DNA of 43,307 nucleotides from Acidobacteriaceae bacterium. Lineage in GTDB: Bacteria; Acidobacteriota; Terriglobia; Terriglobales; Acidobacteriaceae. This document shows positions 1 to 10,304 of this stretch, one piece after another. Position 1 is the first letter of the stretch. The number at the start of each line of letters is the position of its first letter. The stretch is taken from contig PLGM01000263.1 of NCBI GenBank assembly GCA_003139795.1, positions 1 through 43,307 of the forward strand, read 5' to 3'. Below the pieces are notes generated by a model. That model had not been told where the DNA came from and ran no database searches. It was given only the letters and a program-made list of their open reading frames with translations. Both the position numbers and the translations under genes were made by a program.

Positions 1-24
1 GAGAACCTGGCACTGTCCAGTTCC

Positions 25-438
25 CTACAGTGTGACGGTTTTGAGGCCGGGGATGAGGCGGAAGTGTTTCACGTTCAGGGTAACGACATCGAAGCCCAGA
101 TGGAGGGCTGTGGCTCCGATGATCAGGTCTGGGAAGTCGATGCTGACGCCCAGACCCATCTGTTCGCCGTGGATGCGCCCGGCCAGGCGCGCCACTTCGA
201 GCGTCAGCGGATAGACGGGCACGGCTTGATAGAGTTCTTCGACAAAGTTCTGTCTCCGCAGACGGTCGGAGTCCGCCCTGGCGCGGTAGATGCCGTGTGT
301 CAGTTCGACTGCAGTTGCAGCCGAGAGCGCGGCGACGGTTCTTCCACAAACGGTCTGCACACGCTCCAGAACCTCCCACACGCTGTCGCCGCACCGTTCA
401 CCTGCGATCAGAATGCTGGAATCCAGAATTATTCCCAT
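25..438 (-). CDS. VapC-type PIN-domain toxin
   Basis: A 137-residue PIN-domain protein, the usual size for VapC toxins, which are Mg-dependent endoribonucleases that cut tRNA or rRNA when freed from their antitoxin. The N-terminal strand MGIILDSS carries the first acidic residue (D6). E45 lies in TAVELTHG, and D101/D104 lie in the SIDFPDLIIGATAL helix. The C-terminal NVKHFRLIPGL matches the family ending (N-x-x-HF-x-x-IPGL). The ATG overlaps the 3' end of the upstream antitoxin gene by 10 bases, the normal arrangement for a coupled toxin-antitoxin pair. Family assignment is firm; the cellular target cannot be read from sequence. The gene ends 24 bases from the window edge. Confidence 0.9.
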   Translation of the reverse strand: MGIILDSSILIAGERCGDSVWEVLERVQTVCGRTVAALSAATAVELTHGIYRARADSDRLRRQNFVEELYQAVPVYPLTLEVARLAGRIHGEQMGLGVSIDFPDLIIGATALHLGFDVVTLNVKHFRLIPGLKTVTL

Positions 439-716
439 GCGGGCGGATTCCAGGGCCTGCGGCTGTCGATAATCTCTTTGAGGTCGGCGGCGAACTCCGG
501 GTCCATCCTTGGCTCGTATCCCAGTTCTTGTGCGTGCTTCTTGGCTAGAGCAATGGACTCAGACAAAAGACGGCCACGCGGCTCGGTGGCCACGCGCAGC
601 ACCACGGCGGGCGAGGCCGCCTTTTCGATAACGATCTCCGCTCCAGCGCGGACGCGGGCCATCAATCCTGCGAAGTCGCGGGCGGCTTCGGCTTCCGAGA
701 TGTGGATCGTTGCCAT
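429..716 (-). CDS. Phd/YefM-like antitoxin of the PIN toxin
   Basis: A 95-residue protein beginning MATIHISEAEAARDFAGLM, which fits a Phd/YefM-type N-terminal DNA-binding fold (an 'xEAxxxFxxLLxRVxxGEEIVI' pattern is visible through residue 31). The C-terminal half (LLSESIALAKKH... DPEFAADLKEII) is a charged tail of the sort that wraps the toxin active site. It lies directly upstream of the PIN toxin on the same strand and overlaps it by 10 bases. Such antitoxins normally bind and autorepress their own promoter, which would lie in the 25-base gap after the ammonium transporter or inside that gene. The start is the ATG at 716; a longer reading frame upstream has poor, proline/serine-rich coding character and is a shadow of the transporter gene. 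Confidence 0.82.
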   Translation of the reverse strand: MATIHISEAEAARDFAGLMARVRAGAEIVIEKAASPAVVLRVATEPRGRLLSESIALAKKHAQELGYEPRMDPEFAADLKEIIDSRRPWNPPAWE

Positions 717-741
717 GCTTACGATGATACCCCCATTCCGC

Positions 742-2052
742 CTAGCGGTAGGAATCGTCGCGGTGGATGACGAATTCGGGGTAGGCGCCGCCGCCCAGTT
801 CGTGGAGGTCCATGCCGATGCGCTCGCCGTCGGGGTCCACGCGGAAGGGGACGACGCGGTTGAGGAGCGCGAAGAGCAGGCAGACGAGAGGCAGAATGAC
901 GCCGAAGAGGGTGGCGATGCCGACCAACTGCGCCACGAGCTGGCCGGGCTGCCCGGCGAAGATGCCCGCGGCGATGAGTCCCCAGAGGCCGCCGGCGGCG
1001 TGGACGGCGATGGCGCCGGAGGGGTCGTCGATGGCGACGGCGAGTTCGAGGAGTTCGACCAGGAGCGGGGTGATGACGCCGGCAATGAGGCCGATGACGA
1101 GGGCCTGAAGCGGCGCGACGATGGCCGCGGCGGCGCTGGAGGCGACCAGGCCGGCAAGCCAGCCGTTGGCGCAGAGGCTGGCGTCGGGCTTGCCGAAACG
1201 GATGCGGGTGACGGCCAAGGTGGCGGCGACAGCTCCGGAAGCGGAGAGCAGGGTATTCAGGGCTGTGACCGGGAGAGCGGCGAGCGGGGCGTGGAGCCAG
1301 AGAACGGCGCCGGCGACGTTGAAGGCCAGCCATCCGGCCAGGGCCACGAGACAGCCGAAGAGGATGTAGACGGCGTTGTGGCCGGGCATGGCAGTGGCGA
1401 AGCCTTCCTTGGGGAACTTGCCCCTGCGGGGTCCGGCGATCCAGACGACGGCGAGGGCGCTCAAGCCCCCGAGGACGTGGACGGTGGCCGCGCCGCCGGG
1501 GTCGAGAAAGCCCGCGCCGAGAGAGAAGTTGACCCCGAGCTGGGAGAGCCAACCGCCGGCCCAGATCCAATGGGCGAGGAGCGGAAAGACGAGGGCGGCG
1601 AGGACCGCGGCGATGGCGCAGCCGGCGGTGAGGCGAAGGCGATCGGCTCCCGAACCCCAGGGGATGAGCGCGGCCAGGGCTACGGCGAGGAATTCAAAGA
1701 GCAGCGCGAGCTGGGATTGGGGCGGGGCGGCGGCGAAACCACCGAGGAAAAGCGGACCGGCGCCGAGCCAGTTCCAGGGCTTGCCGGCCAGGTGAAAGAT
1801 GTGGGCGGCGCCACCGGGCGTGCCGGGAAGGTTGCCGGTGAGCGTGGCGCCGATCAGGGCGAAGGCGATGGCGGTGACGGCGACGATGGCGAGGTTGCCG
1901 AGGAGCGATTGGGCGGCGGAGCGGGAGCGGCCGAGACCGGTGTTGATGAGGGCTACGCCGGCGATGGCCAGCGGGGCGAGAAACAGCAGCGCGAGGGTGA
2001 GCGCGAAGGCGGCTTCGGTAATGGCGGGGGTCGAGGGCGCTATGGGAGTCAT
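742..2052 (-). CDS. amt: Ammonium transporter (Amt family)
   Basis: Inner-membrane Amt/MEP/Rh channel of about 436 residues with roughly 11 hydrophobic segments. Family landmarks are visible: LDPGGAATVHVLGG (D184, H192), equivalent to the D160/H168 pore motif of E. coli AmtB; NTLLSASGAVAA; and DPSGAIAVHAAGGLWG with the second pore histidine (H351). An aromatic pair (W162, W164) precedes the first motif. The phenylalanine after the conserved Asp is Pro here, a small deviation. The ATG at 2052 forms an ATGA overlap with the stop of the upstream small gene; a longer frame to 2262 is the other-frame shadow of that gene. No glnB/glnK is adjacent, so PII regulation would have to come from elsewhere. 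Confidence 0.93.
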   Translation of the reverse strand: MTPIAPSTPAITEAAFALTLALLFLAPLAIAGVALINTGLGRSRSAAQSLLGNLAIVAVTAIAFALIGATLTGNLPGTPGGAAHIFHLAGKPWNWLGAGPLFLGGFAAAPPQSQLALLFEFLAVALAALIPWGSGADRLRLTAGCAIAAVLAALVFPLLAHWIWAGGWLSQLGVNFSLGAGFLDPGGAATVHVLGGLSALAVVWIAGPRRGKFPKEGFATAMPGHNAVYILFGCLVALAGWLAFNVAGAVLWLHAPLAALPVTALNTLLSASGAVAATLAVTRIRFGKPDASLCANGWLAGLVASSAAAAIVAPLQALVIGLIAGVITPLLVELLELAVAIDDPSGAIAVHAAGGLWGLIAAGIFAGQPGQLVAQLVGIATLFGVILPLVCLLFALLNRVVPFRVDPDGERIGMDLHELGGGAYPEFVIHRDDSYR

Positions 2053-2231
2053 GGGCGGGTTTCTCCGCGGGCTTCCATGTGGCCGCGGACGGCGACGACC
2101 AGGCCGAGGGCCTCGACGGCGAGGCCGCAGAGGACGAAGGCGGCGCGCGGGGCCGGCGCGGGGAAGAGGACGACGGCGGCTATGGAGAGAAAGAATCCGG
2201 CTGGCATGACCAGCAATCCGGCGAATTTCAT
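2049..2231 (-). CDS. Small two-helix membrane protein upstream of amt
   Basis: A 60-residue protein starting MKFAGLLVMPAGFFLSIAAV with two predicted membrane helices (about residues 5-23 and 30-50) and a short charged tail. The start codon at 2231 is preceded by a GGGGGAGG ribosome-binding site. Its stop overlaps the amt start codon as ATGA, so the two are translationally coupled. I do not recognise a family. The tight coupling suggests a role with the ammonium channel (accessory subunit or assembly), but this is inference. It lies within a longer open frame (to 2351) whose upstream part is not protein-like. Confidence 0.62.
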   Translation of the reverse strand: MKFAGLLVMPAGFFLSIAAVVLFPAPAPRAAFVLCGLAVEALGLVVAVRGHMEARGETRP

Positions 2232-2528
2232 GGCCTCCCCCTTTGCAAGCTTTCCACCCCACCTACATGAACCCGTCCGTGGGGACCCCGGCTCGTTCCA
2301 CTCGGTGGACAGCCGCCTTCCGGGCCCAAATCTGCCAGAAGGGGTCCGCAATGCGAGATGTTTTGTGACTGAGAGCTGTCGACAGTAGAGCCTATATGAA
2401 TTCTAAAGCACCTGGTTGTCAGGATTGCAGCGGACGGGCGCGTTCGCGGCTCATCCATTGTCCGCCCTGATCGAGGCGGCCGTTAAAGCCCTTACGGTTT
2501 CTTTTCGAGGGGCGGTCAATAATGGCCT
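2232..2528. other. Intergenic region between divergent genes
   Basis: About 300 bases between the minus-strand amt operon and the plus-strand gene at 2529. It should carry promoters for both directions. I found no convincing sigma-70 or sigma-54 (TGGCAC-N5-TTGC) element for amt. An AT-rich CAATAAT lies immediately upstream of the 2529 start. No gene is supported here. Confidence 0.4.
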
Positions 2529-2951
2529 ATGTACAGTCGTCTTGACCGGACCCATAGGGCCCTTCCCGTAATCCTCGGTGTCGTCACGCTTGCAGACGTC
2601 GGAGTGCTGTTCGTTTGGGACGCCTTTCCGCGGCTTTTTCCCGCCGGAAGCCATGACTTTCTCGCGTCTATTTCACTGGCCATGATCGCTTTTGCATACC
2701 TCGTCTACCAAATCGCGCATCGGCCTGCGCGCAGGGAATTCGCCAAGGCGATCATGCTGGCCGTAGCCTTTCTCTTCTGGGCTGCCAACCAGCTCTGGCC
2801 GGATTTTCGCCAAGCGACACTCTTCAACGACGTTGCGATCGCGCTATTCGTCCTCGATGTATTTCTGGTGATGATCGGCTGGCCGCCGACATCGCCGGAT
2901 GGCTCCTTTGCTGAAACCTACGGAGATTCACGCAAGGAGGAGCAGTGTTGA
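2529..2951 (+). CDS. Four-helix membrane protein of unknown function
   Basis: A 140-residue protein with four hydrophobic segments: about residues 12-32 (ALPVILGVVTLADVGVLFVW), 45-62, 72-90 and 98-116. The loops carry positive charges (HRPARREFAK), and the cytoplasmic tail is short and charged. Composition and codon use look like a real membrane protein, but I recognise no family. No clear Shine-Dalgarno sequence precedes the ATG; an AT-rich CAATAAT immediately upstream could even indicate a leaderless message. It precedes another small membrane protein, with which it overlaps. Confidence 0.6.
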   Translation: MYSRLDRTHRALPVILGVVTLADVGVLFVWDAFPRLFPAGSHDFLASISLAMIAFAYLVYQIAHRPARREFAKAIMLAVAFLFWAANQLWPDFRQATLFNDVAIALFVLDVFLVMIGWPPTSPDGSFAETYGDSRKEEQC

Positions 2952-3144
2952 GCAGGCTCAACATGCGCAGATCACCCAGCGTCAGGAATCGGGCAAACTG
3001 CTGGGGGTGTACGTGGTGCTGTTTTTCCTGATGGCGCAACTGCTGAACAGGGTGCGGTTCGGGCAGTCGCCGACGGCGCCGATTTACGCCGGCGGGGCGT
3101 TGATTGTGGCCGGCGGGCTGGTGATGGCGTTCTGGAGGGTGTGA
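2899..3144 (+). CDS. Small two-helix membrane protein (start uncertain)
   Basis: The C-terminal part is clearly protein-like, with two membrane helices: GVYVVLFFLMAQLLNRV and AGGALIVAGGLVMAFWRV. The start is a problem. The only in-frame ATG is at 2899, overlapping the previous gene by 53 bases. A strong AAGGAGG ribosome-binding site at 2934-2940 points to a start near 2946-2950, but the in-frame codons there are AGT, GTT and GAG. The GTG (2945) and TTG (2948) that fit the spacing are in another frame that closes after about 29 codons. The annotated start is therefore provisional. Function unknown. Confidence 0.5.
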   Translation: MAPLLKPTEIHARRSSVEQAQHAQITQRQESGKLLGVYVVLFFLMAQLLNRVRFGQSPTAPIYAGGALIVAGGLVMAFWRV

Positions 3145-3515
3145 GCGGGATTTGATTGCGGGTTGAGTTTTTCATTTGGACTGGCGAAGTCCAGAATGGA
3201 CGTGATAGCTTCTTGGAGTCGGAAAATCCCGGTCTCTGGTACGTACGCCTCCAGGGGAAAAGTGGTTTGTTGCCTCCGATTGCGCTTATCACAAGCGGTT
3301 TTCTTTTCAATGGATTACAAAACTGTGCCGAGTGAACTTTTTTTGAGTTTTTGCAGTTCGATACTATTGCGCAACCCTCTCCGGCTGCTATATTAGTTTT
3401 TTGGGGTTCTCCACCTCTCCGGTGGTTTTTGTCCAATAATCAATCTTGTACACCACATGTGTGACCGCCAGCACTGCGCGCACATCCAAAACGAAAACTA
3501 GCAGGGAAAGCATTC
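3145..3515 (+). promoter_or_regulatory. Leader region of the act-cox operon with extended -10 promoter
   Basis: This stretch is visibly more AT-rich than its surroundings and holds no gene. A candidate promoter has TTGCGC (3367-3372), 16 bases, then TATATT (3389-3394) with an upstream TG (3386-3387), giving an extended -10. A 5-bp hairpin CCACC/GGTGG (3411-3425) followed by TTTTT (3426-3430) lies just downstream of the expected start site. A second hairpin TGGACT/AGTCCA lies at 3177-3193. The ribosome-binding site before actA (AGGGAA near 3503) is modest. Confidence 0.4.
3411..3430 (+). terminator. Weak terminator-like hairpin in the act leader
   Basis: CCACC-TCTCC-GGTGG followed by five T residues. 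The stem is only 5 bp. Because it falls about 20 bases after a candidate promoter and 85 bases before actA, it could be a weak attenuator rather than the end of the upstream gene. Low confidence. Confidence 0.25.
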
Positions 3516-4375
3516 ATGGCGCAGATATTTGACCGCAGCTCCAATGCTCTGGCTCGCGCGAGCCTGGTGTTGACGGGGCTGATCGTGATCGCCCTGGGGG
3601 TCACGCTGGACCAGTTGCAGCGCTCGCCCTGGGTGACGCGGCAGGGCCAGCGGCCGGACCAGCCGGTGCCCTTCAGCCACAAACATCACGTGCAGGGACT
3701 GGGATTGCAATGCCAGTACTGTCACGTGACGGTGGAGAAGTCGAGCTACGCTGGAATCCCGCCTACGAAGACCTGCATCAACTGCCACGCACAGATCTGG
3801 ACCAACGCGCAACTGCTGGAGCCGGTGCGGTCGAGCTGGGCGACGGGCGAGTCGCTGGCGTGGACCAAGGTTCACGATCTGCCGGATTTTGTGTATTTCA
3901 GCCACGAGATTCACGTGAACAAGGGTCTGGGTTGCGCAAGCTGCCACGGGCGCGTGGATCAGATGCCGCTGATGTATGCCGAGAACACGCTGCAGATGGA
4001 GTGGTGCCTGAACTGCCACCGCAATCCGGCGAAGAATCTGCGGCCGACCGGAGAGATCTACAACATGGCGTGGGAGAAGCCGGCCGAGGACAGGCCGGTG
4101 TGGTGCGCGGCGGGGGACGGGAAGACGGGCGTGCCGACGGCGCAGAGCGTGAGCTGCACGACGAAGGACCCGAGCGGGGCTGGAGCGGAAGTGGCTTCGC
4201 TCGAACTGCCGCTGGGCGGTGCGCATGGGCAGGCGGGCGATGTAGCGGCGGCTGCGCTGCCGGTTGCTCCGGTGTACAAGAGGTTCACCAGCCAGGATGA
4301 GCTGGGGCACTTTCTTTTGGATCATTACAAGATTCGCACCCCGCAAGAGCTGACTAGCTGCGAGGTCTGCCACCG

Positions 4376-4379
<4 letters not shown>
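3516..4379 (+). CDS. actA: Alternative complex III subunit ActA, pentahaem cytochrome c
   Basis: A 287-residue protein with an N-terminal membrane anchor (about residues 12-28, SLVLTGLIVIALGV) and five CxxCH haem-binding motifs: CQYCH, CINCH, CASCH, CLNCH and a final CEVCH three residues from the end. Five haems fit ActA of alternative complex III, the periplasmic electron-transfer subunit that takes electrons from the iron-sulfur ActB subunit toward the terminal oxidase. It is the first gene of the operon. Its stop codon overlaps the actB start as ATGA. The stretch between the fourth and fifth motifs (about residues 195-260) is low-complexity and probably lineage-specific. The last haem motif so close to the terminus means even a small truncation would lose it. 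Confidence 0.93.
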
Positions 4380-7474
<3,095 letters not shown>

Positions 7475-7482
7475 GAGGGTCA

Positions 7483-8901
7483 ATGGGAACCACGGACCTG
7501 AAACCGAACGACCCCGCGATCGACCCCGCAACGGGCGAATACCGGGTGATCGCGCCGGGGCAGACGTTCCGGTCGATCACCGAGAAGATCGCGGGGATTG
7601 TGCTGACGCCGACGACGCCGCTGGGGTGGCTTGCCCTGTTCGGCGTGGCCGGCGCCGGGGCGACCATGCTGCTGGTGGCCGTGACCTGGCTGTTCCTGAA
7701 AGGCACCGGCATCTGGGCCGTGACGCAGCCGGTGGCGTGGGGCTTTGCGATCATCAACTTTGTGTGGTGGATCGGCATCGGGCACGCGGGGACGCTGATC
7801 TCGGCCATTCTGCTGCTGTTCAAGCAGGGATGGCGCAACTCGATCAACCGCTTTGCCGAGGCCATGACGATCTTTGCCGTGGTCTGCGCGGGCATGTTCC
7901 CGCTGATTCACACTGGCCGTCCCTGGCTGGCTTACTGGATGCTGCCGGTTCCCCTCACGATGAACGTGTGGCCGCAGTTCCGCTCGCCGCTGATGTGGGA
8001 CGTGTTCGCGGTTTCGACGTATGCGACCATCTCGGTGGTGTTCTGGTACATCGGCATGGTTCCGGACTTTGGGACGATGCGCGACCGGTCACAGAACAAG
8101 GTGGCGCAGTATTTGTATGGCCTGGCATCGCTCGGCTGGCGCGGATCGGTGCGGCATTGGATGCGCTACGAGACGGCGTCGCTGCTGCTGGCGGGGCTGG
8201 CCACGCCGCTGGTGCTCTCAGTGCATACGGTGATCAGCTTCGACTTCGCGGTGGCGATTCTTCCGGGCTGGCATACGACGATTTTCCCGCCGTATTTTGT
8301 GGCCGGCGCGATTTATTCAGGCTTTGCGATGGTGCTGACGCTGGCGATTCCGCTGCGCAAGTTCTATCACCTGGAGGCGCTGGTCACCGAGCGCCATATC
8401 GACAATATGGGCAAGGTGCTGCTGGCGACGGGGTTCATTGTGGCGTATGGGTACGGGATGGAAATCTTCATGTCGTGGTACTCGGCGTCGCACTGGGAAG
8501 CGTTCATGATGTGGAACCGCATGTTCGGGCCGATGGGGTGGTCGTACTTGGTTCTGGTCACCTGCAACCTGGCGATTCCACTGACGACCTTGTGGTCGAG
8601 GAAGCTGCGCACCTCGATTTCGTACATGTTTTTCATCTCCATCTTGGTGAACACGGGCATGTGGTTCGAGCGGTTCGTCATTATTGTGACCAGCCTCTAC
8701 CGCGACTTTCTGCCCTCGTCGTGGGGAACGTACCGCGCAACGAAATGGGACTACATGACCTATGTGGGCACGCTGGGATTGTTTACGGCGCTGTTTTTGC
8801 TGTTCGTGCGCTTCCTGCCCATGATTCCGATGTCTGAGATCCGCATGATGCTGCCGGGGGCCAAGATAACGGCCAAGACGACAGCGGAGGCTGGTGACTG
8901 A
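7483..8901 (+). CDS. actC: Alternative complex III subunit ActC, NrfD/PsrC-like quinol-binding membrane protein
   Basis: A 472-residue integral membrane protein of the NrfD/PsrC superfamily with about ten hydrophobic segments; in ACIII this subunit holds the quinol-oxidation site. The family pattern is evident in WWIGIGHAGTLISAILLL, HTGRPWLAYWMLP and the late segments around MSWYSASHWEAFMMWNRMFGPMGWSY. I place the start at the ATG at 7483 because GAGAGGG precedes it at normal distance; a TTG four codons upstream (7471) overlaps the actB stop and is the alternative. The stop overlaps the actD start by one base (TGATG). Confidence 0.94.
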   Translation: MGTTDLKPNDPAIDPATGEYRVIAPGQTFRSITEKIAGIVLTPTTPLGWLALFGVAGAGATMLLVAVTWLFLKGTGIWAVTQPVAWGFAIINFVWWIGIGHAGTLISAILLLFKQGWRNSINRFAEAMTIFAVVCAGMFPLIHTGRPWLAYWMLPVPLTMNVWPQFRSPLMWDVFAVSTYATISVVFWYIGMVPDFGTMRDRSQNKVAQYLYGLASLGWRGSVRHWMRYETASLLLAGLATPLVLSVHTVISFDFAVAILPGWHTTIFPPYFVAGAIYSGFAMVLTLAIPLRKFYHLEALVTERHIDNMGKVLLATGFIVAYGYGMEIFMSWYSASHWEAFMMWNRMFGPMGWSYLVLVTCNLAIPLTTLWSRKLRTSISYMFFISILVNTGMWFERFVIIVTSLYRDFLPSSWGTYRATKWDYMTYVGTLGLFTALFLLFVRFLPMIPMSEIRMMLPGAKITAKTTAEAGD

Positions 8902-9443
8902 TGCCCCCACGCGAAGGAACCTACGGCCTGCTGGCCGAATTCGATACGCCGGGCGACCTGGTGAGGGCTGCGCGACAGGCGCGGCTGGACGGCTGGCGGC
9001 GGCTGGACTGTTACACGCCCTACCCGGTGGAGGAAGCGGCGGAGGCCATTGGCTTCCACCGCAACAAGGTGCCGCTGGTGACGCTGGTGGGCGGGCTGAT
9101 GGGACTGGTGGCGATGTTCCTGCTGGAGATGTGGATCTCGGTGCTGGCGTATCCGTTGAATATCGGTGGACGTCCGACCTACTCCTGGCCGGCATTTATC
9201 GTCCCCGCCTTCGAATGGACGATTCTGTTTGCGGGGCTTTCGGCGGCGTTCGGGATGCTGGCGCTGAACGGGTTGCCGACGCTTTATCATCCGCTGTTCA
9301 ACGCGCCGAACTTCCGCGATGGAGCGACGACGGACAAGTTCTTCCTGTGTCTGGAGGCGCTGGACCCGAAGTTCGACCTGGTGGAAACACGGGCCTACCT
9401 GACGAGCTTCCAGCCGGTTTCAGTGGTGGAGGTGGAGTACTGA
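8901..9443 (+). CDS. actD: Alternative complex III subunit ActD (DUF3341)
   Basis: A 180-residue protein with a soluble N-terminal segment (TYGLLAEFDTPGDLVRAARQAR...YTPYPVEEAAEAIGF) followed by two membrane helices (about residues 58-78 and 95-125), the DUF3341 layout of ActD. The N-terminal part is thought to sit on the cytoplasmic face of ACIII. The stop codon overlaps the actE ATG by one base (TGATG), continuing the tightly coupled series of the operon. Confidence 0.92.
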   Translation: MPPREGTYGLLAEFDTPGDLVRAARQARLDGWRRLDCYTPYPVEEAAEAIGFHRNKVPLVTLVGGLMGLVAMFLLEMWISVLAYPLNIGGRPTYSWPAFIVPAFEWTILFAGLSAAFGMLALNGLPTLYHPLFNAPNFRDGATTDKFFLCLEALDPKFDLVETRAYLTSFQPVSVVEVEY

Positions 9444-10291
9444 TGGAAGGGAACCGCCTCAATATCGGATTCCAAGAAGCAGGTCCTTCGACTCCGCTTC
9501 GCTCCGCTCAGGATGACAGCTATCGGAGGATACGGAGACTGGGAATTGCAACCGGGCTCACCGCGCTGATGCTTGTGGCCGGTTGCCGGCAGGACATGCA
9601 GAACCAGCCGAAGCTGATTCCGCAGCGGGGATCGGACTTTTTTGCCGACCATCGCGGGGCGCGTCCGCAGGTGGTGAATACCGTGGCGCGCGGGCAGTTG
9701 CGCGAGGACAGCTACTTTTATACCGGGGTGGTGCAGGGCGCGAACGGGTATCGCGAAGAGCAGAACCTGATGCCTTTTCCGGTGACGTTGGAAGTGCTGG
9801 AGCGGGGGCAGGAGCGGTTCAACATTTACTGCTCGCCGTGCCACTCGCGGGTGGGCAACGGATTGGGCGCGATCGTGGATCGGGGCTACAAACCTGCCGG
9901 CAATCTGCACGACCAGGTGCGTCTGGCGCAACCGGTTTCACACTACTTCTACGTGATGACGCACGGGTATGGGGCGATGCCGGACTACTCGGCGCAACTG
10001 ACGCCGGTGGATCGGTGGGCTGTTGCGGCTTACATTCGCGCGCTGCAGTTGAGCCAGGCGGCAACGGAAAAGGATGTGCCGGCGGGCGTCGAGGTGAGGG
10101 ACCTGAAGGACATTGCGCAGGAAAAGCATTTGCCGGAGGGTTTTGCCGCGCCATGGACGCTGCCTTCGACGGCGGTTCAGGCGTATCCGCACGATCTCAA
10201 GCAGGGAAATCCGGCGCTGGCACCGGCCAATCCGGCGGACCCGGCAATCAAGATTCCCGTAACCAAACCGGCCCCCGCGGCCGCGCAGTAA
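9443..10291 (+). CDS. actE: Alternative complex III subunit ActE, monohaem cytochrome c lipoprotein
   Basis: A 282-residue protein with one CxxCH (YCSPCHSRVGNG) and a downstream methionine in YGAMPDYSAQL that can be the axial ligand. A lipobox (LMLVAGC, cysteine near residue 49) shows it is a lipoprotein, as known for ActE. The first roughly 30 residues before the hydrophobic segment are odd: EAGPSTPLRSAQDDS is encoded by a REP-like repeat (9482-9518). The ATG at 9443 is coupled to the actD stop. An alternative start is CTG at 9539, preceded by CGGAGGA (9524-9530) at eight bases, which would give a clean short signal peptide. I keep the ATG but consider the CTG real competition. Confidence 0.88.
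   Translation: MEGNRLNIGFQEAGPSTPLRSAQDDSYRRIRRLGIATGLTALMLVAGCRQDMQNQPKLIPQRGSDFFADHRGARPQVVNTVARGQLREDSYFYTGVVQGANGYREEQNLMPFPVTLEVLERGQERFNIYCSPCHSRVGNGLGAIVDRGYKPAGNLHDQVRLAQPVSHYFYVMTHGYGAMPDYSAQLTPVDRWAVAAYIRALQLSQAATEKDVPAGVEVRDLKDIAQEKHLPEGFAAPWTLPSTAVQAYPHDLKQGNPALAPANPADPAIKIPVTKPAPAAAQ
9482..9518. repeat. REP-like repeat within the 5' end of actE
   Basis: The 37 bases include CTTCGACTCCGCTTCGCTCC followed by GCTCAGGATGACA. From memory, this sequence type is a dispersed intergenic repeat in many soil bacteria, usually found between genes; that recall cannot be checked here. In this window it lies between the actE start codon and the signal peptide and is read in frame without a stop. 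Confidence 0.6.
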
Positions 10292-10304
10292 GGACCTAAG
10301 ACGA

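Noticed and set aside
64..2388. Open reading frame of 774 codons on the plus strand
   Set aside because: It runs antisense to the toxin-antitoxin and amt genes. The translation is Gly/Glu/Asp-rich low-complexity sequence without any domain, as expected from the reverse complement of a GC-rich membrane protein gene.
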